This document shows positions 26,744 through 36,570 of a DNA stretch of 64,000 nt, in pieces. Position numbers and translations under genes: made by a program. Source of the DNA: Paucilactobacillus oligofermentans DSM 15707 = LMG 22743 (GTDB taxonomy: Bacteria > Bacillota > Bacilli > Lactobacillales > Lactobacillaceae). Positions within the stretch are counted from its first letter, which is position 1. Each line of letters starts with the position of its first letter. The stretch lies in the NCBI RefSeq assembly GCF_001434315.1, contig NZ_AZFE01000031.1, forward strand, positions 556,450 to 620,449. Direction: 5' to 3'. The notes beneath the pieces were generated by a model that saw nothing but the letters and a program-made list of their open reading frames with translations, was not told the origin of the DNA and ran no database searches.

Positions 26744-26762
26744 AGTTTACACTCCTCAATGA

Positions 26763-26776
26763 TTGATACTAGTCAA
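26763..26776. promoter_or_regulatory. FNR-type box between menA-ndh and the polyprenyl synthase gene
   Basis: TTGAT-ACTA-GTCAA matches TTGAT-N4-ATCAA with one transition. It lies in the 88-bp divergent control region and fits the FLP regulator encoded at 58723-59385. Confidence 0.5.
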
Positions 26777-26831
26777 ACATCACTCAACTACGGTAAGATA
26801 GCTCTATAAGAACTCGTGGAGGAGCAACAAA

Positions 26832-27809
26832 ATGTCTGATGATAGTTTTAATTATCCTATAGTTAAAAATGGAACTCAACAAGTACGCAATTTATTACTT
26901 GAATTTATCAATCATAATAATTCAGAGGTTGAACTAGCAATTACCGAAATGATTACTGCCGGTGGAAAAATGCTACGTCCAGCCATGTTTTTATTATTCA
27001 ATGAATTTGGCAATCAAGCTAAAAACGATGATAAGCTCATTAAAATTGCTGCTTCACTTGAAATTTTACACATGGCCACCTTAATCCATGATGATATTGT
27101 CGACGATTCCCCTTTACGTCGTGGTGTGCCCAGTATTCAAACTAATATGGGTAAAGACATCGCCGTTTACGCAGGTGATTTACTTTTCACTAAATTCTTC
27201 CAATTAATTAATGAAACCATGAATGGCACCGAATTTATGCAAATCAATGCTAATGCAATGGAACAAATTCTAACTGGTGAGCTGGTCCAAAAAGCCAATC
27301 GCTTCAACTACCATAATCCAGTTGAGGTTTATTTAGACACCGTTTCAGGTAAAACCGCTGAATTATTTCGCCTTGCTTGTTTAGAAGGAGCTCATTTTGG
27401 TGGAGCCCCAACTGAAGTTACTCAACTAGCGTCTGAAATCGGCCAAAATATCGGTATCGCCTTCCAAATTAATGATGACATCTTAGACTATACATCTGAC
27501 CCAAAAACGCTTAAAAAGCCAATTTTAGAGGATTTATCCATGGGTGTTTATACCTTGCCGTTATTATTAGCAATTCAAACGGATCCCACTAAATTTGAAG
27601 TGCTAACGGATAAAAATCACGCATTAACCGCCAGTGATGTTGAAGCAATTGTGTTTCATGTAAAACAACTAGGTGGCCTTGACCGAGCAGTTGAATACGC
27701 CCGCTCATATACTAACCAAGCTGAAAAGTTAATCGCTCAACTACCAGCTGGTCAACCAAAAATTGTTTTAGCCAAAGTGATTAAACAAATGCTAACGAGA
27801 AAATACTAA
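26832..27809 (+). CDS. Polyprenyl diphosphate synthase (menaquinone side chain)
   Basis: The 325-residue all-helical protein has both aspartate-rich motifs of trans-prenyl synthases: LIHDDIVDDSPLRRG near residue 85 and FQINDDILDYTSD near residue 213, plus GGKMLRPAM near residue 48. The residues before the first motif (LHMATL) are small, consistent with a long chain. It builds the polyprenyl tail for MenA. GGAGGAGCAACAAA precedes the ATG. Divergent from menA-ndh; its 3' end overlaps cydC by 4 bp. Component II (HepT-like) is likely, but no component I gene is in the window. Confidence 0.88.
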   Translation: MSDDSFNYPIVKNGTQQVRNLLLEFINHNNSEVELAITEMITAGGKMLRPAMFLLFNEFGNQAKNDDKLIKIAASLEILHMATLIHDDIVDDSPLRRGVPSIQTNMGKDIAVYAGDLLFTKFFQLINETMNGTEFMQINANAMEQILTGELVQKANRFNYHNPVEVYLDTVSGKTAELFRLACLEGAHFGGAPTEVTQLASEIGQNIGIAFQINDDILDYTSDPKTLKKPILEDLSMGVYTLPLLLAIQTDPTKFEVLTDKNHALTASDVEAIVFHVKQLGGLDRAVEYARSYTNQAEKLIAQLPAGQPKIVLAKVIKQMLTRKY

Positions 27810-29530
27810 AATCCTGCATCAATGGCCTTCAAATCACGGAAACGTTGATTTGTATCATTTAATTGAGTCGGTGTGCCTTGCATTTCAATTTGTCCATCTT
27901 CAATAAAGATAACTTTATCCATACTATCAACACCTTGTAAATGATGCGTTACCCAGATAACCGTTTTACCATCCAATTGATTAAAGAATGTATTAATTAA
28001 TCCTTGTTCAGTAATCGGGTCTAATCCAACTGTAGGTTCATCTAAAATAATAATTGGAACATCTTTTAGTAAAATTCTTGCTAACGACAAACGATGACGT
28101 TCACCACCAGAAAACCGTAAACCTGCCTCATCAACTAAGGTATCAAGTCCCTTTGGTAGTCGTTTAATCATTTCTTTCAAGCCTACCCGTTCAAGAACAT
28201 CCCATAATTTATCTTCACTAGCTGTTTCATCACCAATACGTAAATTGTTGGCAATCGTAGTATTAAACAAATATGGTACTTGATTAATCACACCGATATA
28301 TTGATCAATTTCATCATTTAAATCACTAGTTTTAATATCATTAATCGTAACTTGACCTTCATCCGGGATTAAATCACCACGTAATAAATGAGTTAAGGTA
28401 CTTTTACCAGAACCACTTTTACCTAAAATAGCTAATTTTTCTCCCGCTGAAATTTTAATTTCGAGATTATTTAATATCTGTTTAGATTCAACTGAATAAC
28501 TGAAATCAACATGATCAACTTTGATTGTTAATGGGCTAGTTAGCTCAGACGTCTCAGTTGGTTTTTTTGTTGCATCCGGTAACTCATTAAAACGTTTAAT
28601 CGAATCTTGATAATTCGAACTTTCTTCAGCTGCTTGAGATAATGGTTCAAAACTATTAATTAACGGAAAGACACCTAGCACAAATGCTGCGATCCAATTA
28701 GTCATTCCTGAACCATGGACACCATCGAAACTATTACCTGTCCAAATCAGGGCCACAATCACAATTACCCCAAATACAATTTGTACTAAGAAATCACGAC
28801 GTCGTTTAAATTTAAGAATGTTGTCCCGAACTTCATGCAGTTCTGCTTCTGATTTTTCATGTAGTTCAACATAGTCTTGGCCTCGTTGACTAAAAATCCA
28901 ATCAGAAATTCCAAGAACATTGTCCGTCAAATTACCATACAGGTTATTTTTCATCACTTTAGCTTGGGCATGACGCGCTCCATTCGCAGCCACTGACCAC
29001 ATTGGAATCACAAATACGACAAACCCAAACAATACTAGCATTGATAAACCAAAGAAAATTGAGAAAAATCCGGTCAAAATAACAACTACGACATATAACG
29101 AGCCACCAATAATGGCGGGGAAAATTACCCGTAAATATAAATTTTGAATATGGTTAATATCTTCTGATAACAGCCCTAAAATATCACCCGTCCGATATTT
29201 TTGATTAAAAAAGACCGCTTGTGGTTCTAAAGCTACATATAGTCTTCGGCGCAAGTTAGACGTCATCTTCAAAACCCAATTATGACTAACTAATCGTTCC
29301 ATATATCTAAATACTGGACGACCAATCCCAAATGTTCTAGTTAATACGATTGGAACATAGACCAATAAAATATTAATTGGCAACGAAGCTGACTTACTGA
29401 TTAAATAACCAGAATTAAACATCAACCCAACTTCACACGCAACCGCAATGATTCCTAGAAAAACGGCTAACATCAATGGACGTTTATATTGTTTTAAATA
29501 TGGTTTCACCCACGTATCATTCTTAAACAT
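27806..29530 (-). CDS. cydC: Thiol reductant ABC exporter subunit CydC
   Basis: The protein has six membrane helices with the CydC hallmark TRTFGIGRPVFRYMERLVSH near residue 70. A nucleotide-binding domain follows (LGKSGSGKSTLTHLLRGD, signature FSGGERHRLSLARIL, IIILDEPTVGLD). With CydD it exports cysteine/glutathione and is needed to mature cytochrome bd. I prefer the ATG at 29530 (GGTGG before it), about 574 residues; an ATG 15 bp upstream is also possible. It overlaps cydD by 8 bp in cydABDC order. Bacillus naming swaps C and D. Confidence 0.88.
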   Translation of the reverse strand: MFKNDTWVKPYLKQYKRPLMLAVFLGIIAVACEVGLMFNSGYLISKSASLPINILLVYVPIVLTRTFGIGRPVFRYMERLVSHNWVLKMTSNLRRRLYVALEPQAVFFNQKYRTGDILGLLSEDINHIQNLYLRVIFPAIIGGSLYVVVVILTGFFSIFFGLSMLVLFGFVVFVIPMWSVAANGARHAQAKVMKNNLYGNLTDNVLGISDWIFSQRGQDYVELHEKSEAELHEVRDNILKFKRRRDFLVQIVFGVIVIVALIWTGNSFDGVHGSGMTNWIAAFVLGVFPLINSFEPLSQAAEESSNYQDSIKRFNELPDATKKPTETSELTSPLTIKVDHVDFSYSVESKQILNNLEIKISAGEKLAILGKSGSGKSTLTHLLRGDLIPDEGQVTINDIKTSDLNDEIDQYIGVINQVPYLFNTTIANNLRIGDETASEDKLWDVLERVGLKEMIKRLPKGLDTLVDEAGLRFSGGERHRLSLARILLKDVPIIILDEPTVGLDPITEQGLINTFFNQLDGKTVIWVTHHLQGVDSMDKVIFIEDGQIEMQGTPTQLNDTNQRFRDLKAIDAGF

Positions 29531-31247
29531 CAGCTTCACCACCAATCATTGCATTTGTTAGTTCAACAAACGGACCATTATTTTGTTGCAACTGTTCTAA
29601 CGTACCTTGTTCAACAAGTTCACCATGTTTCATGACTAAAATATAGTCCATGTCTTTCATCCAATGAAGACGATGTGTAGCAAAGAAAACTAAGCGCTGA
29701 TCCATCATTGGTAACATTTTATCTTTTAAATCAATTTCGGTTTCAATATCTAAATGAGCAGTTGGCTCATCAAACAACATAATTTTACGACCTGAATCAA
29801 TTAGCGCACGAGCCAAAGCAATCCGTTGTGCTTGACCACCACTAAGGGCACGGGATCCTTCACCAAGTACCGTATCTAAATGATCAGGCAGTTCGTCTAC
29901 GAAACTTGTTAATCCAACGGCCTCAATTGCCAGTCTTACATCTTTATCACTTGCATTAGGATGATAAAACGCAACGTTTTCTCGAATTGTTTTATGGAAA
30001 ACATATGGTGTTTGAGGCATATAAATTAATTGCTTTTGCCAATCTGCCTGATTCAAAGATTCTAAGTTTGAATTATCAATTTGAATATCTGATCTTTCGG
30101 GAGTAAAGAAACCACTTAATAAATTAATTAAAGTTGTTTTCCCAGAACCACTCATCCCGATAATTCCTACCTTATTATAGCCTTGAATATTCAGCTTTAA
30201 ATTTTTAACGCCGAATGAATCTTGATAATTAAAATCAAGATGATTAATCGTTAATTGTGACTGCTCGGTCCACGGATTAATTTTAACTGATTCACTTTTA
30301 TTTCCCGGGTTATCAATAATATTATAAATGGCCGTCATGGCATTTTTGCCATCTAAAGTCGCATGATAATCACTAGAAAAATTGCGAACTGGTTGGAAAT
30401 ATTCTGGCGTTAAAATCAAAATCGATAAGGCTGGAAATAAGAATATCTTTTCATTAATCAATCTCAATCCCAACAACACCGCCACTACGGCAATTGACAA
30501 GGTCGTAAAGAAATCGAGTGCAAACGTTGATAAAATTGCAACCTTAATCGTCGACATCGTTGCTTTTCTAAATTGTTCACTAGTTGTATAAATACTATCA
30601 GCATATTTTTTACTTAAGCCAAAGTACTTTAAAACTGAGATTCCTCGTAATGAGTCAATAAAATGATTAGATAACATTTCAAATTTAGCATATTGGTTAT
30701 CCGCTTTACTTTTAGCTGCATAGCCTAAAATAATCATGAAAATAATGATTAAAGGAAAGACTAACGTTAAAACAAGCCCTGATTCCCAGTCAAAAACGAA
30801 CACCGTCGCTAAAACAAACCATGGTATCAACATCATGTTCATCACTTTGGATAGAATCAATTTGATATAATTCTCAACTTGATCAATACCATCTAACGTC
30901 ATCGTAGTAATATTTCCGGTACCAACTTGTTGAACTACCTCAGGTCCTAATTTAAAAATTTTGTTTAATAGTGTTGTTCTGATTTGTTGTGCACTTGAAT
31001 ATGCAAACTTATCCAGCATACGATCACGGACTAACTCAATCAGTTGACGTCCGACAAAGGATGCTGCGAAGGTCCCCATCCACTTAATTACTTCTGATAA
31101 ATTTTTTCCTGACCACAGCCCTGTAATTGCAAGCGATAAACTAATTGCCTGCCCGATAATAAATAATGCCTGCAAAACCGCTAAGCCTGCAAGCATTACC
31201 ATTATTTTTTTAATTCCAGGGAGTTTCATTAATCGCTTATCCAGCAT
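29523..31247 (-). CDS. cydD: Thiol reductant ABC exporter subunit CydD
   Basis: The 574-residue ABC protein has six membrane helices and the CydD marker LTPEYFQPVRNFSSDYHATL near residue 280. Its nucleotide-binding domain follows: Walker A GMSGSGKTTLINLLSG near residue 365, signature LSGGQAQRIALARAL, IMLFDEPTAHLD, and the H-loop ATHR. It works as a heterodimer with CydC. The start overlaps the cydB stop by about 10 bp, so translation is coupled. It is called CydC in Bacillus nomenclature. Confidence 0.88.
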   Translation of the reverse strand: MLDKRLMKLPGIKKIMVMLAGLAVLQALFIIGQAISLSLAITGLWSGKNLSEVIKWMGTFAASFVGRQLIELVRDRMLDKFAYSSAQQIRTTLLNKIFKLGPEVVQQVGTGNITTMTLDGIDQVENYIKLILSKVMNMMLIPWFVLATVFVFDWESGLVLTLVFPLIIIFMIILGYAAKSKADNQYAKFEMLSNHFIDSLRGISVLKYFGLSKKYADSIYTTSEQFRKATMSTIKVAILSTFALDFFTTLSIAVVAVLLGLRLINEKIFLFPALSILILTPEYFQPVRNFSSDYHATLDGKNAMTAIYNIIDNPGNKSESVKINPWTEQSQLTINHLDFNYQDSFGVKNLKLNIQGYNKVGIIGMSGSGKTTLINLLSGFFTPERSDIQIDNSNLESLNQADWQKQLIYMPQTPYVFHKTIRENVAFYHPNASDKDVRLAIEAVGLTSFVDELPDHLDTVLGEGSRALSGGQAQRIALARALIDSGRKIMLFDEPTAHLDIETEIDLKDKMLPMMDQRLVFFATHRLHWMKDMDYILVMKHGELVEQGTLEQLQQNNGPFVELTNAMIGGEADV

Positions 31248-32265
31248 TAACTATCTCACCCTCGATTTTTGGATGTTTAATCCGTTTTCTAAAAATATAA
31301 TATGTCCATGCGGTATATGCTAAGACGAATGGCAAGATGGTAAAGGCCACAATCGTCATAATATGCAATGTATAAGGACTTGATGATGCATTAACAATTA
31401 GTAAGTCATTCTTATGTGTAAGTGAGCTAACCATTACACGTGGGAACAAGCCACTAAATAGCAATGCTACCAGCGTAATTAAAGTTAATCCACTTGCAAT
31501 AAAGGCGGTCATTTCCTTACGTTTAGCAACGGCTACATTAGCAACTACTGTTAAGGCCACAATTACAGCTAATAGTGCAAGGGTTGTAATTGGGTGAACC
31601 GTAAAGAAGTCAGTTTGGAAATATGTTAACACTGCAAAGACAACTAAGCCTAGATATAATACCCAGTACAACAGTTCAGAATAATTACGTGAACGATCAC
31701 GAACTGGTCCTAGTGTTTTTAAAGTTAAGTAGTTTAATCCGTGCAAGTAGCAAAGTAAAGTTAATGCAACCCCACCAACTACCGAATACACATTAATATA
31801 ATCCGTGAACCCAGCCTTCATATTGCCGGCGGCGTCTAATGGCATCCCTTTAACCATACTAATGAATAAAATTCCGAAGAAGAATGGCACAATAAAGCTA
31901 CCAATTGCTAATGTCCAGTTCCAAACTTTCTTTTTGTTACCTGGCATTTTACTTCTAAATTCAAATGAAATCCCACGAATAATTAATCCAATCAAAATAA
32001 TGAATAAGATAAGATAATATCCGCTAAACATTGATGCATACCAATAAGGGAATGATGCAAAAATTGCACCACCGGCCGTTAATAGCCAAACTTCATTCCC
32101 GTCCCATACCGGTCCGATTGTTTCAATAATTTGGTCTTTTTCATGTTCATCATGTGCAAGTGTTTGGACTGACATTCCGACTCCAAAATCAAAGCCTTCA
32201 AGGAAGAAGAATCCAGAGAACAAAACACCGATTAAAATGAACCATAATAGTTGTAATCCACTCAT
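31237..32265 (-). CDS. cydB: Cytochrome bd oxidase subunit II
   Basis: The 342-residue protein has about eight or nine membrane segments and the CydB start FFLEGFDFGVGM near residue 21, followed by WDGNEVWLLTAGGAIFASFP near residue 53. Both are strongly conserved in the family. It forms the oxidase with CydA and supports the quinol:O2 reaction at the membrane. The ATG overlaps the cydA stop codon (TAATG), typical of tight stoichiometry. Confidence 0.92.
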   Translation of the reverse strand: MSGLQLLWFILIGVLFSGFFFLEGFDFGVGMSVQTLAHDEHEKDQIIETIGPVWDGNEVWLLTAGGAIFASFPYWYASMFSGYYLILFIILIGLIIRGISFEFRSKMPGNKKKVWNWTLAIGSFIVPFFFGILFISMVKGMPLDAAGNMKAGFTDYINVYSVVGGVALTLLCYLHGLNYLTLKTLGPVRDRSRNYSELLYWVLYLGLVVFAVLTYFQTDFFTVHPITTLALLAVIVALTVVANVAVAKRKEMTAFIASGLTLITLVALLFSGLFPRVMVSSLTHKNDLLIVNASSSPYTLHIMTIVAFTILPFVLAYTAWTYYIFRKRIKHPKIEGEIVNAG

Positions 32266-33680
32266 TAGCTAAATGCCTCCTTGTCAAAAGGATCCGAATT
32301 AATTTTAGCTTCATCTGCTAGTTTATTTTCTTCGTAATCAGGTCCCTTGTGTAATTCACGAATCACAAGATAAACCATAACACTAGCTAAACCAGCAAAT
32401 AATAAGAAGTACACCGTATTAGAAATAATTAACGATGTAGCTGAAACGTTAGGTGACACACTTTGTTCCATTGTAAACAATCCATAGACAGTCCATGGGA
32501 AACGACCTAATTCGGTAATTAACCAACCGGCTGTATTAGCCATAAATGGGGTAAAGGTTGTTAAACCAAGAATCCATAACATCCATTTATGTTCGTAAAG
32601 GCTTGGTTTCTTCTTTCGAGAGAAGAATAGTCCAAGTGCGGAAACCAAGAACATCAATACTCCGAAGGCTGCCATCACACGGAAACTATAGAATAGTGTG
32701 TTAACCGATGGATAGTAATTTTTATTTCCGTACTTCACCGTTAATTCTTTATTAACAGTGTTCATTCCTTTAATTGAACCTGATGGTTTATCAAATGCAA
32801 GAATACTTAATACATAAGGGATATCTACCCCAAACGCTTGTGTATGATCTTTTTCATTAGCCCAAGCAATTAAGGTCCATGCAGCTGGATCACCAGTATC
32901 TTTATAATTACCTTCAGTTGCAGCGAATTTCATTGGTTGTTGTTCAACCAAGTCTTTCATTTGTAGGTCTCCTGCAGCCATTACAGCGACTGAACCAACA
33001 AGCGAAATTACTAATCCTAGACGAAGTGATTTCTTAAAGAATGCTTTCGCTTTTTGACTCTTTTTAAGTAATTGGAAAGCTGACAAACCAGCAACGATAA
33101 TTCCACCCATCGTAATGGCACCAGCGATAACGTGAGAAAATTCATACCATACTTGATGGTTGGCTAGTAATGCACCAAAATCATTCATTTCAGCACGACC
33201 ATTTTTCAATGTATAGCCGACTGGATGTTGCATGAAACTGTTGGCAGCTAAAATCCAGAAAGCCGACAGGATTGATGCAAATGCTGTTAACCAAATAAAA
33301 ATTAAATGAACTTTTGGTTTCATCCGATCCCAAGTGAAAATCCATAGTCCCAAGAATGTTGATTCCATAAAGAATGCTAGTAATGCTTCAATGGCCAATG
33401 GTGCACCAAAAATATCACCAACAAATCTTGAATAATCCGACCAGTTCATCCCAAATTGGAATTCCTGAATAATACCTGTTACAACTCCGACCGCAAAACT
33501 AAGAAGAAAAATGTTCCCCCAAAATTTTGTCATCTTTTTATATAACTCATTCTTTGAACGCACATACATTGTTTCCATAATGGCTACTGTAAATCCAGTC
33601 CCAATGGTAAACGGTACAAAGAAAAAGTGAAAAATTGTTGTCATCGCAAATTGAAATCTTGCTAGTGTGACAATATCCAT
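32265..33680 (-). CDS. cydA: Cytochrome bd oxidase subunit I
   Basis: The 471-residue haem-binding subunit has an axial His near the N-terminus (FQFAMTTIFHFFFVPFTIG). It also has the conserved acidic stretch IFGAPLAIEALLAFFMESTF near residue 90 that forms the proton/haem d path. The quinol loop is short, as in Firmicutes. It oxidises menaquinol and reduces oxygen to water. AAGGGGGA precedes the ATG. It leads the cydABDC operon. Two FNR-type boxes lie 138-221 bp upstream. Haem is normally taken up by lactobacilli, and no haem synthesis genes are seen here. Confidence 0.92.
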   Translation of the reverse strand: MDIVTLARFQFAMTTIFHFFFVPFTIGTGFTVAIMETMYVRSKNELYKKMTKFWGNIFLLSFAVGVVTGIIQEFQFGMNWSDYSRFVGDIFGAPLAIEALLAFFMESTFLGLWIFTWDRMKPKVHLIFIWLTAFASILSAFWILAANSFMQHPVGYTLKNGRAEMNDFGALLANHQVWYEFSHVIAGAITMGGIIVAGLSAFQLLKKSQKAKAFFKKSLRLGLVISLVGSVAVMAAGDLQMKDLVEQQPMKFAATEGNYKDTGDPAAWTLIAWANEKDHTQAFGVDIPYVLSILAFDKPSGSIKGMNTVNKELTVKYGNKNYYPSVNTLFYSFRVMAAFGVLMFLVSALGLFFSRKKKPSLYEHKWMLWILGLTTFTPFMANTAGWLITELGRFPWTVYGLFTMEQSVSPNVSATSLIISNTVYFLLFAGLASVMVYLVIRELHKGPDYEENKLADEAKINSDPFDKEAFS

Positions 33681-33817
33681 AATAAGTCCCCCTTTTTTTA
33701 AACATCCTACCTAATAATTGCATAATATATTGAATACCCTTACAGTACATAATATACTCTTTTGTGTAGTGATTTAAAAGGAAATATCCATAGTTATTCC
33801 TTTTCAATTGATAAAAC

Positions 33818-33831
33818 TTGACATATATCAA
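33818..33831. promoter_or_regulatory. FNR-type box proximal to cydA
   Basis: TTGAC-ATAT-ATCAA, one transition from TTGAT-N4-ATCAA, lies 138 bp upstream of the cydA start. It is the same variant, read on the other strand, as the box near menA. Confidence 0.5.
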
Positions 33832-33854
33832 CAACTTGTCAATTACTCACATTC

Positions 33855-33888
33855 AAAAAGCCGGTCCATAAACTTTGACCGGCTTTTT
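33855..33888. terminator. Terminator between the osmolyte transporter and cydA
   Basis: A 12-bp perfect stem (AAAAAGCCGGTC with its complement) is GC-rich at the core with A/T runs on both sides. Confidence 0.85.
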
Positions 33889-33901
33889 TGATTATTATCA
33901 A
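33888..33901. promoter_or_regulatory. Second FNR-type box upstream of cydA, exact consensus
   Basis: TTGAT-TATT-ATCAA matches the FNR consensus exactly and lies exactly 70 bp from the proximal box. It sits beyond the terminator hairpin, so a role at cydA would need distal action. Confidence 0.4.
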
Positions 33902-33996
33902 TTAATAACATTTTGTAGAACATTATCTTCATTTTTAAAAAAAATCTGTTTCTCATCACTAGCTAACTTTTCACCTGATAAAAAATACATTAAGAA

Positions 33997-35514
33997 CTAT
34001 TGCTCAATCAATTTATGCTTAATCAGATATTCGTTTGCAACGACCGCAGCTTTTCGATGTTTTACTGAAACTTGATAATTCATTTCCTGCATCTCTCTTG
34101 TCGAAATTTTATCAGCTAATTGATTTAAACTCTTAACAATCTGAGGGTTTTTCTTAGCAAAACTTGTCTTCATCAATGGTGCTCCTTGATAAGACGGAAA
34201 AAATCCATGGTCATCTTTTAAGGTTGTTAAATTATACTGTCGCAATTGCGGATCAGTTGTGTATGCATCAGTCACATCAATCTTTCGATTAGCTAACGCT
34301 TGATATCTTAATGCCGGTTCCATTGTTTTGACTGATAAGAATTCAATTCCATAAGTCATTTTCAATCCCGGATAGCCATCAGATTGTTGATAGAAATCTG
34401 GATCAAAGGCTGCCGTTAACTGATCTGAAACCTTGGTTAGATTACTAAGTGTCGATAGCTTATATTTTTTTGCGTCATCAGAGCGAACCGCCAAAGCGTA
34501 ATTATTTTCATATTTCATCGGTTTTAAATAACTCAATCCGAATTGTTTTTGCAATAACCGTTTTGCCTCTTGATAAGATTTTTGCGGATTATGACTCACT
34601 TTATCTGAAGTTTGAACTAACGATTGCATAACCGTACCGGTAAATTCAGGATAAATATCTACTTTGCCACTATTCAATGCTTTAAATAAAAAACTCGTCC
34701 CACCAAAATTAGGTTTCAACTCCACGTTCACATTAGGATTATTAGCTTCAATTAAATCTTTATACATATTAATTAAGATTTCAGGCTCACCACCCATTTT
34801 ACCGGCAATGGTAATTGTTTGAGTCCGCTGTGCCAATAGTTTAGTGGTAATTGTATAGCCGCCAAACATAATTAACAAAGTACCAATAACGATCACAATT
34901 TTTTTCAATGATACTCGTCCTAATATCTTAATAATTGCATTTGCTAATAAGGCCAGCAGTGCCGACAAAACGGCCCCAACAACCAGCGCATGATCATCAT
35001 TAGTTTGAATTCCGACTAAAATATAAGTTCCTAAACCGCCACCACCAATTAATGCCGCCAGTGTCGTTGTACCGATAATTAATACCACTGCAATTCTAAT
35101 TCCGGAAATAATCATTGGTAACGCTAACGGTAGTTGAACCCGAAATAATTTAAACCGTTTTGAAACCCCAAAAGCGTCCGCTGCTTCAATTAAAATCGGA
35201 TCAATATTCGTTAAGCCAGAATAGCTATTTTGAAAAATTGGCATAATTGCATAGAGTACTAGTGCAATAATTGCTGGTAACGTTCCAATTCCCACCAATG
35301 GAATTAATAACCCTAAAATTGCTAAACTAGGAATTGTTTGAATCACGCCGGCTATTTGTGAAACTAATTCGCCACCCTTAGGATGATCAATTAACACGAT
35401 TGCCAATGGTACCGCAATGGCAATGGCAATCACCGCTGCAATTACTGAAATATAGATATGTTGGCCAAGAGCTGTAATAATTTCGCCAGCATTTTTTTGT
35501 AAATATTCAATCAT
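33997..35514 (-). CDS. ABC permease fused to substrate-binding domain (quaternary amine/OpuC type)
   Basis: The 505-residue fusion has about six membrane helices (residues 1-230; IGTTTLAALIGGGGLGTYI is the permease EAA-like region). A periplasmic-type OpuAC binding domain follows from about residue 235 (TITIAGKMGGEPEIL, DIYPEFTGTVMQ, DVTDAYTTDPQL). It imports a small osmolyte such as glycine betaine, carnitine or choline. Fused proteins of this plan also include the ergothioneine importer EgtU, so the ligand is not settled. The start overlaps the ATPase stop by 4 bp. Confidence 0.85.
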   Translation of the reverse strand: MIEYLQKNAGEIITALGQHIYISVIAAVIAIAIAVPLAIVLIDHPKGGELVSQIAGVIQTIPSLAILGLLIPLVGIGTLPAIIALVLYAIMPIFQNSYSGLTNIDPILIEAADAFGVSKRFKLFRVQLPLALPMIISGIRIAVVLIIGTTTLAALIGGGGLGTYILVGIQTNDDHALVVGAVLSALLALLANAIIKILGRVSLKKIVIVIGTLLIMFGGYTITTKLLAQRTQTITIAGKMGGEPEILINMYKDLIEANNPNVNVELKPNFGGTSFLFKALNSGKVDIYPEFTGTVMQSLVQTSDKVSHNPQKSYQEAKRLLQKQFGLSYLKPMKYENNYALAVRSDDAKKYKLSTLSNLTKVSDQLTAAFDPDFYQQSDGYPGLKMTYGIEFLSVKTMEPALRYQALANRKIDVTDAYTTDPQLRQYNLTTLKDDHGFFPSYQGAPLMKTSFAKKNPQIVKSLNQLADKISTREMQEMNYQVSVKHRKAAVVANEYLIKHKLIEQ

Positions 35515-36449
35515 TTAATGACCCCCACTCTCAAGGTTGCCATGTAATTGACTAAATCCTCTGACCGTAAAATAATGTTATCCACAACAATCAATTGATC
35601 CGGATGATCGTTAATTTCTCGTGACCAATCAAAAATCGTTTGGTCATCCCCCATGGGAATTGCCACTTCATTTGTTTGTCGAACCCCAAAGCCAGCATCA
35701 ATTACTTGCTGTAAGAAGATCGCAACGGATGTGTCATTATCAAAGAAATTTTTCACGTATTGATTAGCTGGATGTGCCAAAATTTCTTGTGGTCGTCCGA
35801 CTTGTTGTAACTCACCATGATGCAAAACCGCCAATCGATCAGCTAACTTCAGTGCTTCTTGCATATCATGGGTCACAAAAACAAAGGTTGTTTCGATTTC
35901 CCGATGAAGTTCCATTACCAATTCTTGCAACTGAACTCGTGAAATTGGATCAAGTGCACTAAATGGTTCATCCATTAATACAATATTAGGTTGGCCAGCC
36001 AGCGCACGGACAATTCCAACTCGTTGTGCTTCACCACCGGATAATTCACTGGGCATTCGCTGTAAAAAAGTTGTAGGATCTAACCCCACTCGAGTCATTA
36101 ATTCAGAAATTCGTTGATACTTTTTTTCATCATTCCAACCCAATAAATCTAATTGAATGGCAGCATTTTGTTCAACTGTCATATTGGGAAATAGGGCTCC
36201 TGACTGCAGTACATAACCAATGTTATGCCGTAATTCATTAATATCACTCTTAATAATATTTTGACCCGCAATTAAAATCTCACCATGCGTTGGTTTATTT
36301 AACCCATTAATCATTTTTAATAAAGTTGTTTTTCCACTTCCTGATGGTCCAACCAAAACAAATAACTCACCAGCTTCAATCTTAAGATTTAGATTGCCCA
36401 GTGCTATACCTTGTTCATATTCTTTACTTACATTTTTAAATTCAATCAT
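35511..36449 (-). CDS. ABC ATPase of the quaternary amine-type importer
   Basis: The 312-residue protein has a full nucleotide-binding domain: GPSGSGKTTLLKMINGL near residue 35, signature LSGGEAQRVGIVRAL, IVLMDEPFSALD, and VTHD. A C-terminal extension of about 75 residues resembles the CBS-type module of OpuA/OpuCA (FLQQVIDAGFGVRQ). That module senses ionic strength in relatives. The ATG at 36449 with GGGGAG upstream is preferred over an ATG 30 bp earlier. It is first in a two-gene operon. Confidence 0.85.
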   Translation of the reverse strand: MIEFKNVSKEYEQGIALGNLNLKIEAGELFVLVGPSGSGKTTLLKMINGLNKPTHGEILIAGQNIIKSDINELRHNIGYVLQSGALFPNMTVEQNAAIQLDLLGWNDEKKYQRISELMTRVGLDPTTFLQRMPSELSGGEAQRVGIVRALAGQPNIVLMDEPFSALDPISRVQLQELVMELHREIETTFVFVTHDMQEALKLADRLAVLHHGELQQVGRPQEILAHPANQYVKNFFDNDTSVAIFLQQVIDAGFGVRQTNEVAIPMGDDQTIFDWSREINDHPDQLIVVDNIILRSEDLVNYMATLRVGVIK

Positions 36450-36554
36450 GAAACTCCCCATTTGCGCCGTTATTTTCACTAAAACATCGCACTAATATTA
36501 AACCACCTCTAGTTATCGTTTGTCATTTAATTGGCTTGTTATAAACTACCCAAT

Positions 36555-36570
36555 AGTTTCACGTGAAACA
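36555..36570. promoter_or_regulatory. parS ParB-binding site (15/16)
   Basis: AGTTTCACGTGAAACA, one mismatch from the core, lies in the divergent space between the importer operon and the DUF2974 locus. Confidence 0.8.

Larger units (their letters stand above)
33681..33996 (-). other. cyd operon control region (316 bp without genes)
   Basis: Between cydA and the osmolyte transporter there is no credible coding sequence. It holds a possible -10 (TATATT on the minus strand near 33750), two FNR-type boxes and the terminator of the transporter operon. Confidence 0.6.

Noticed and set aside
33547-33834. 95-codon minus-strand ORF upstream of cydA
   Set aside because: It runs into the cydA coding region in another frame and shows no family features.
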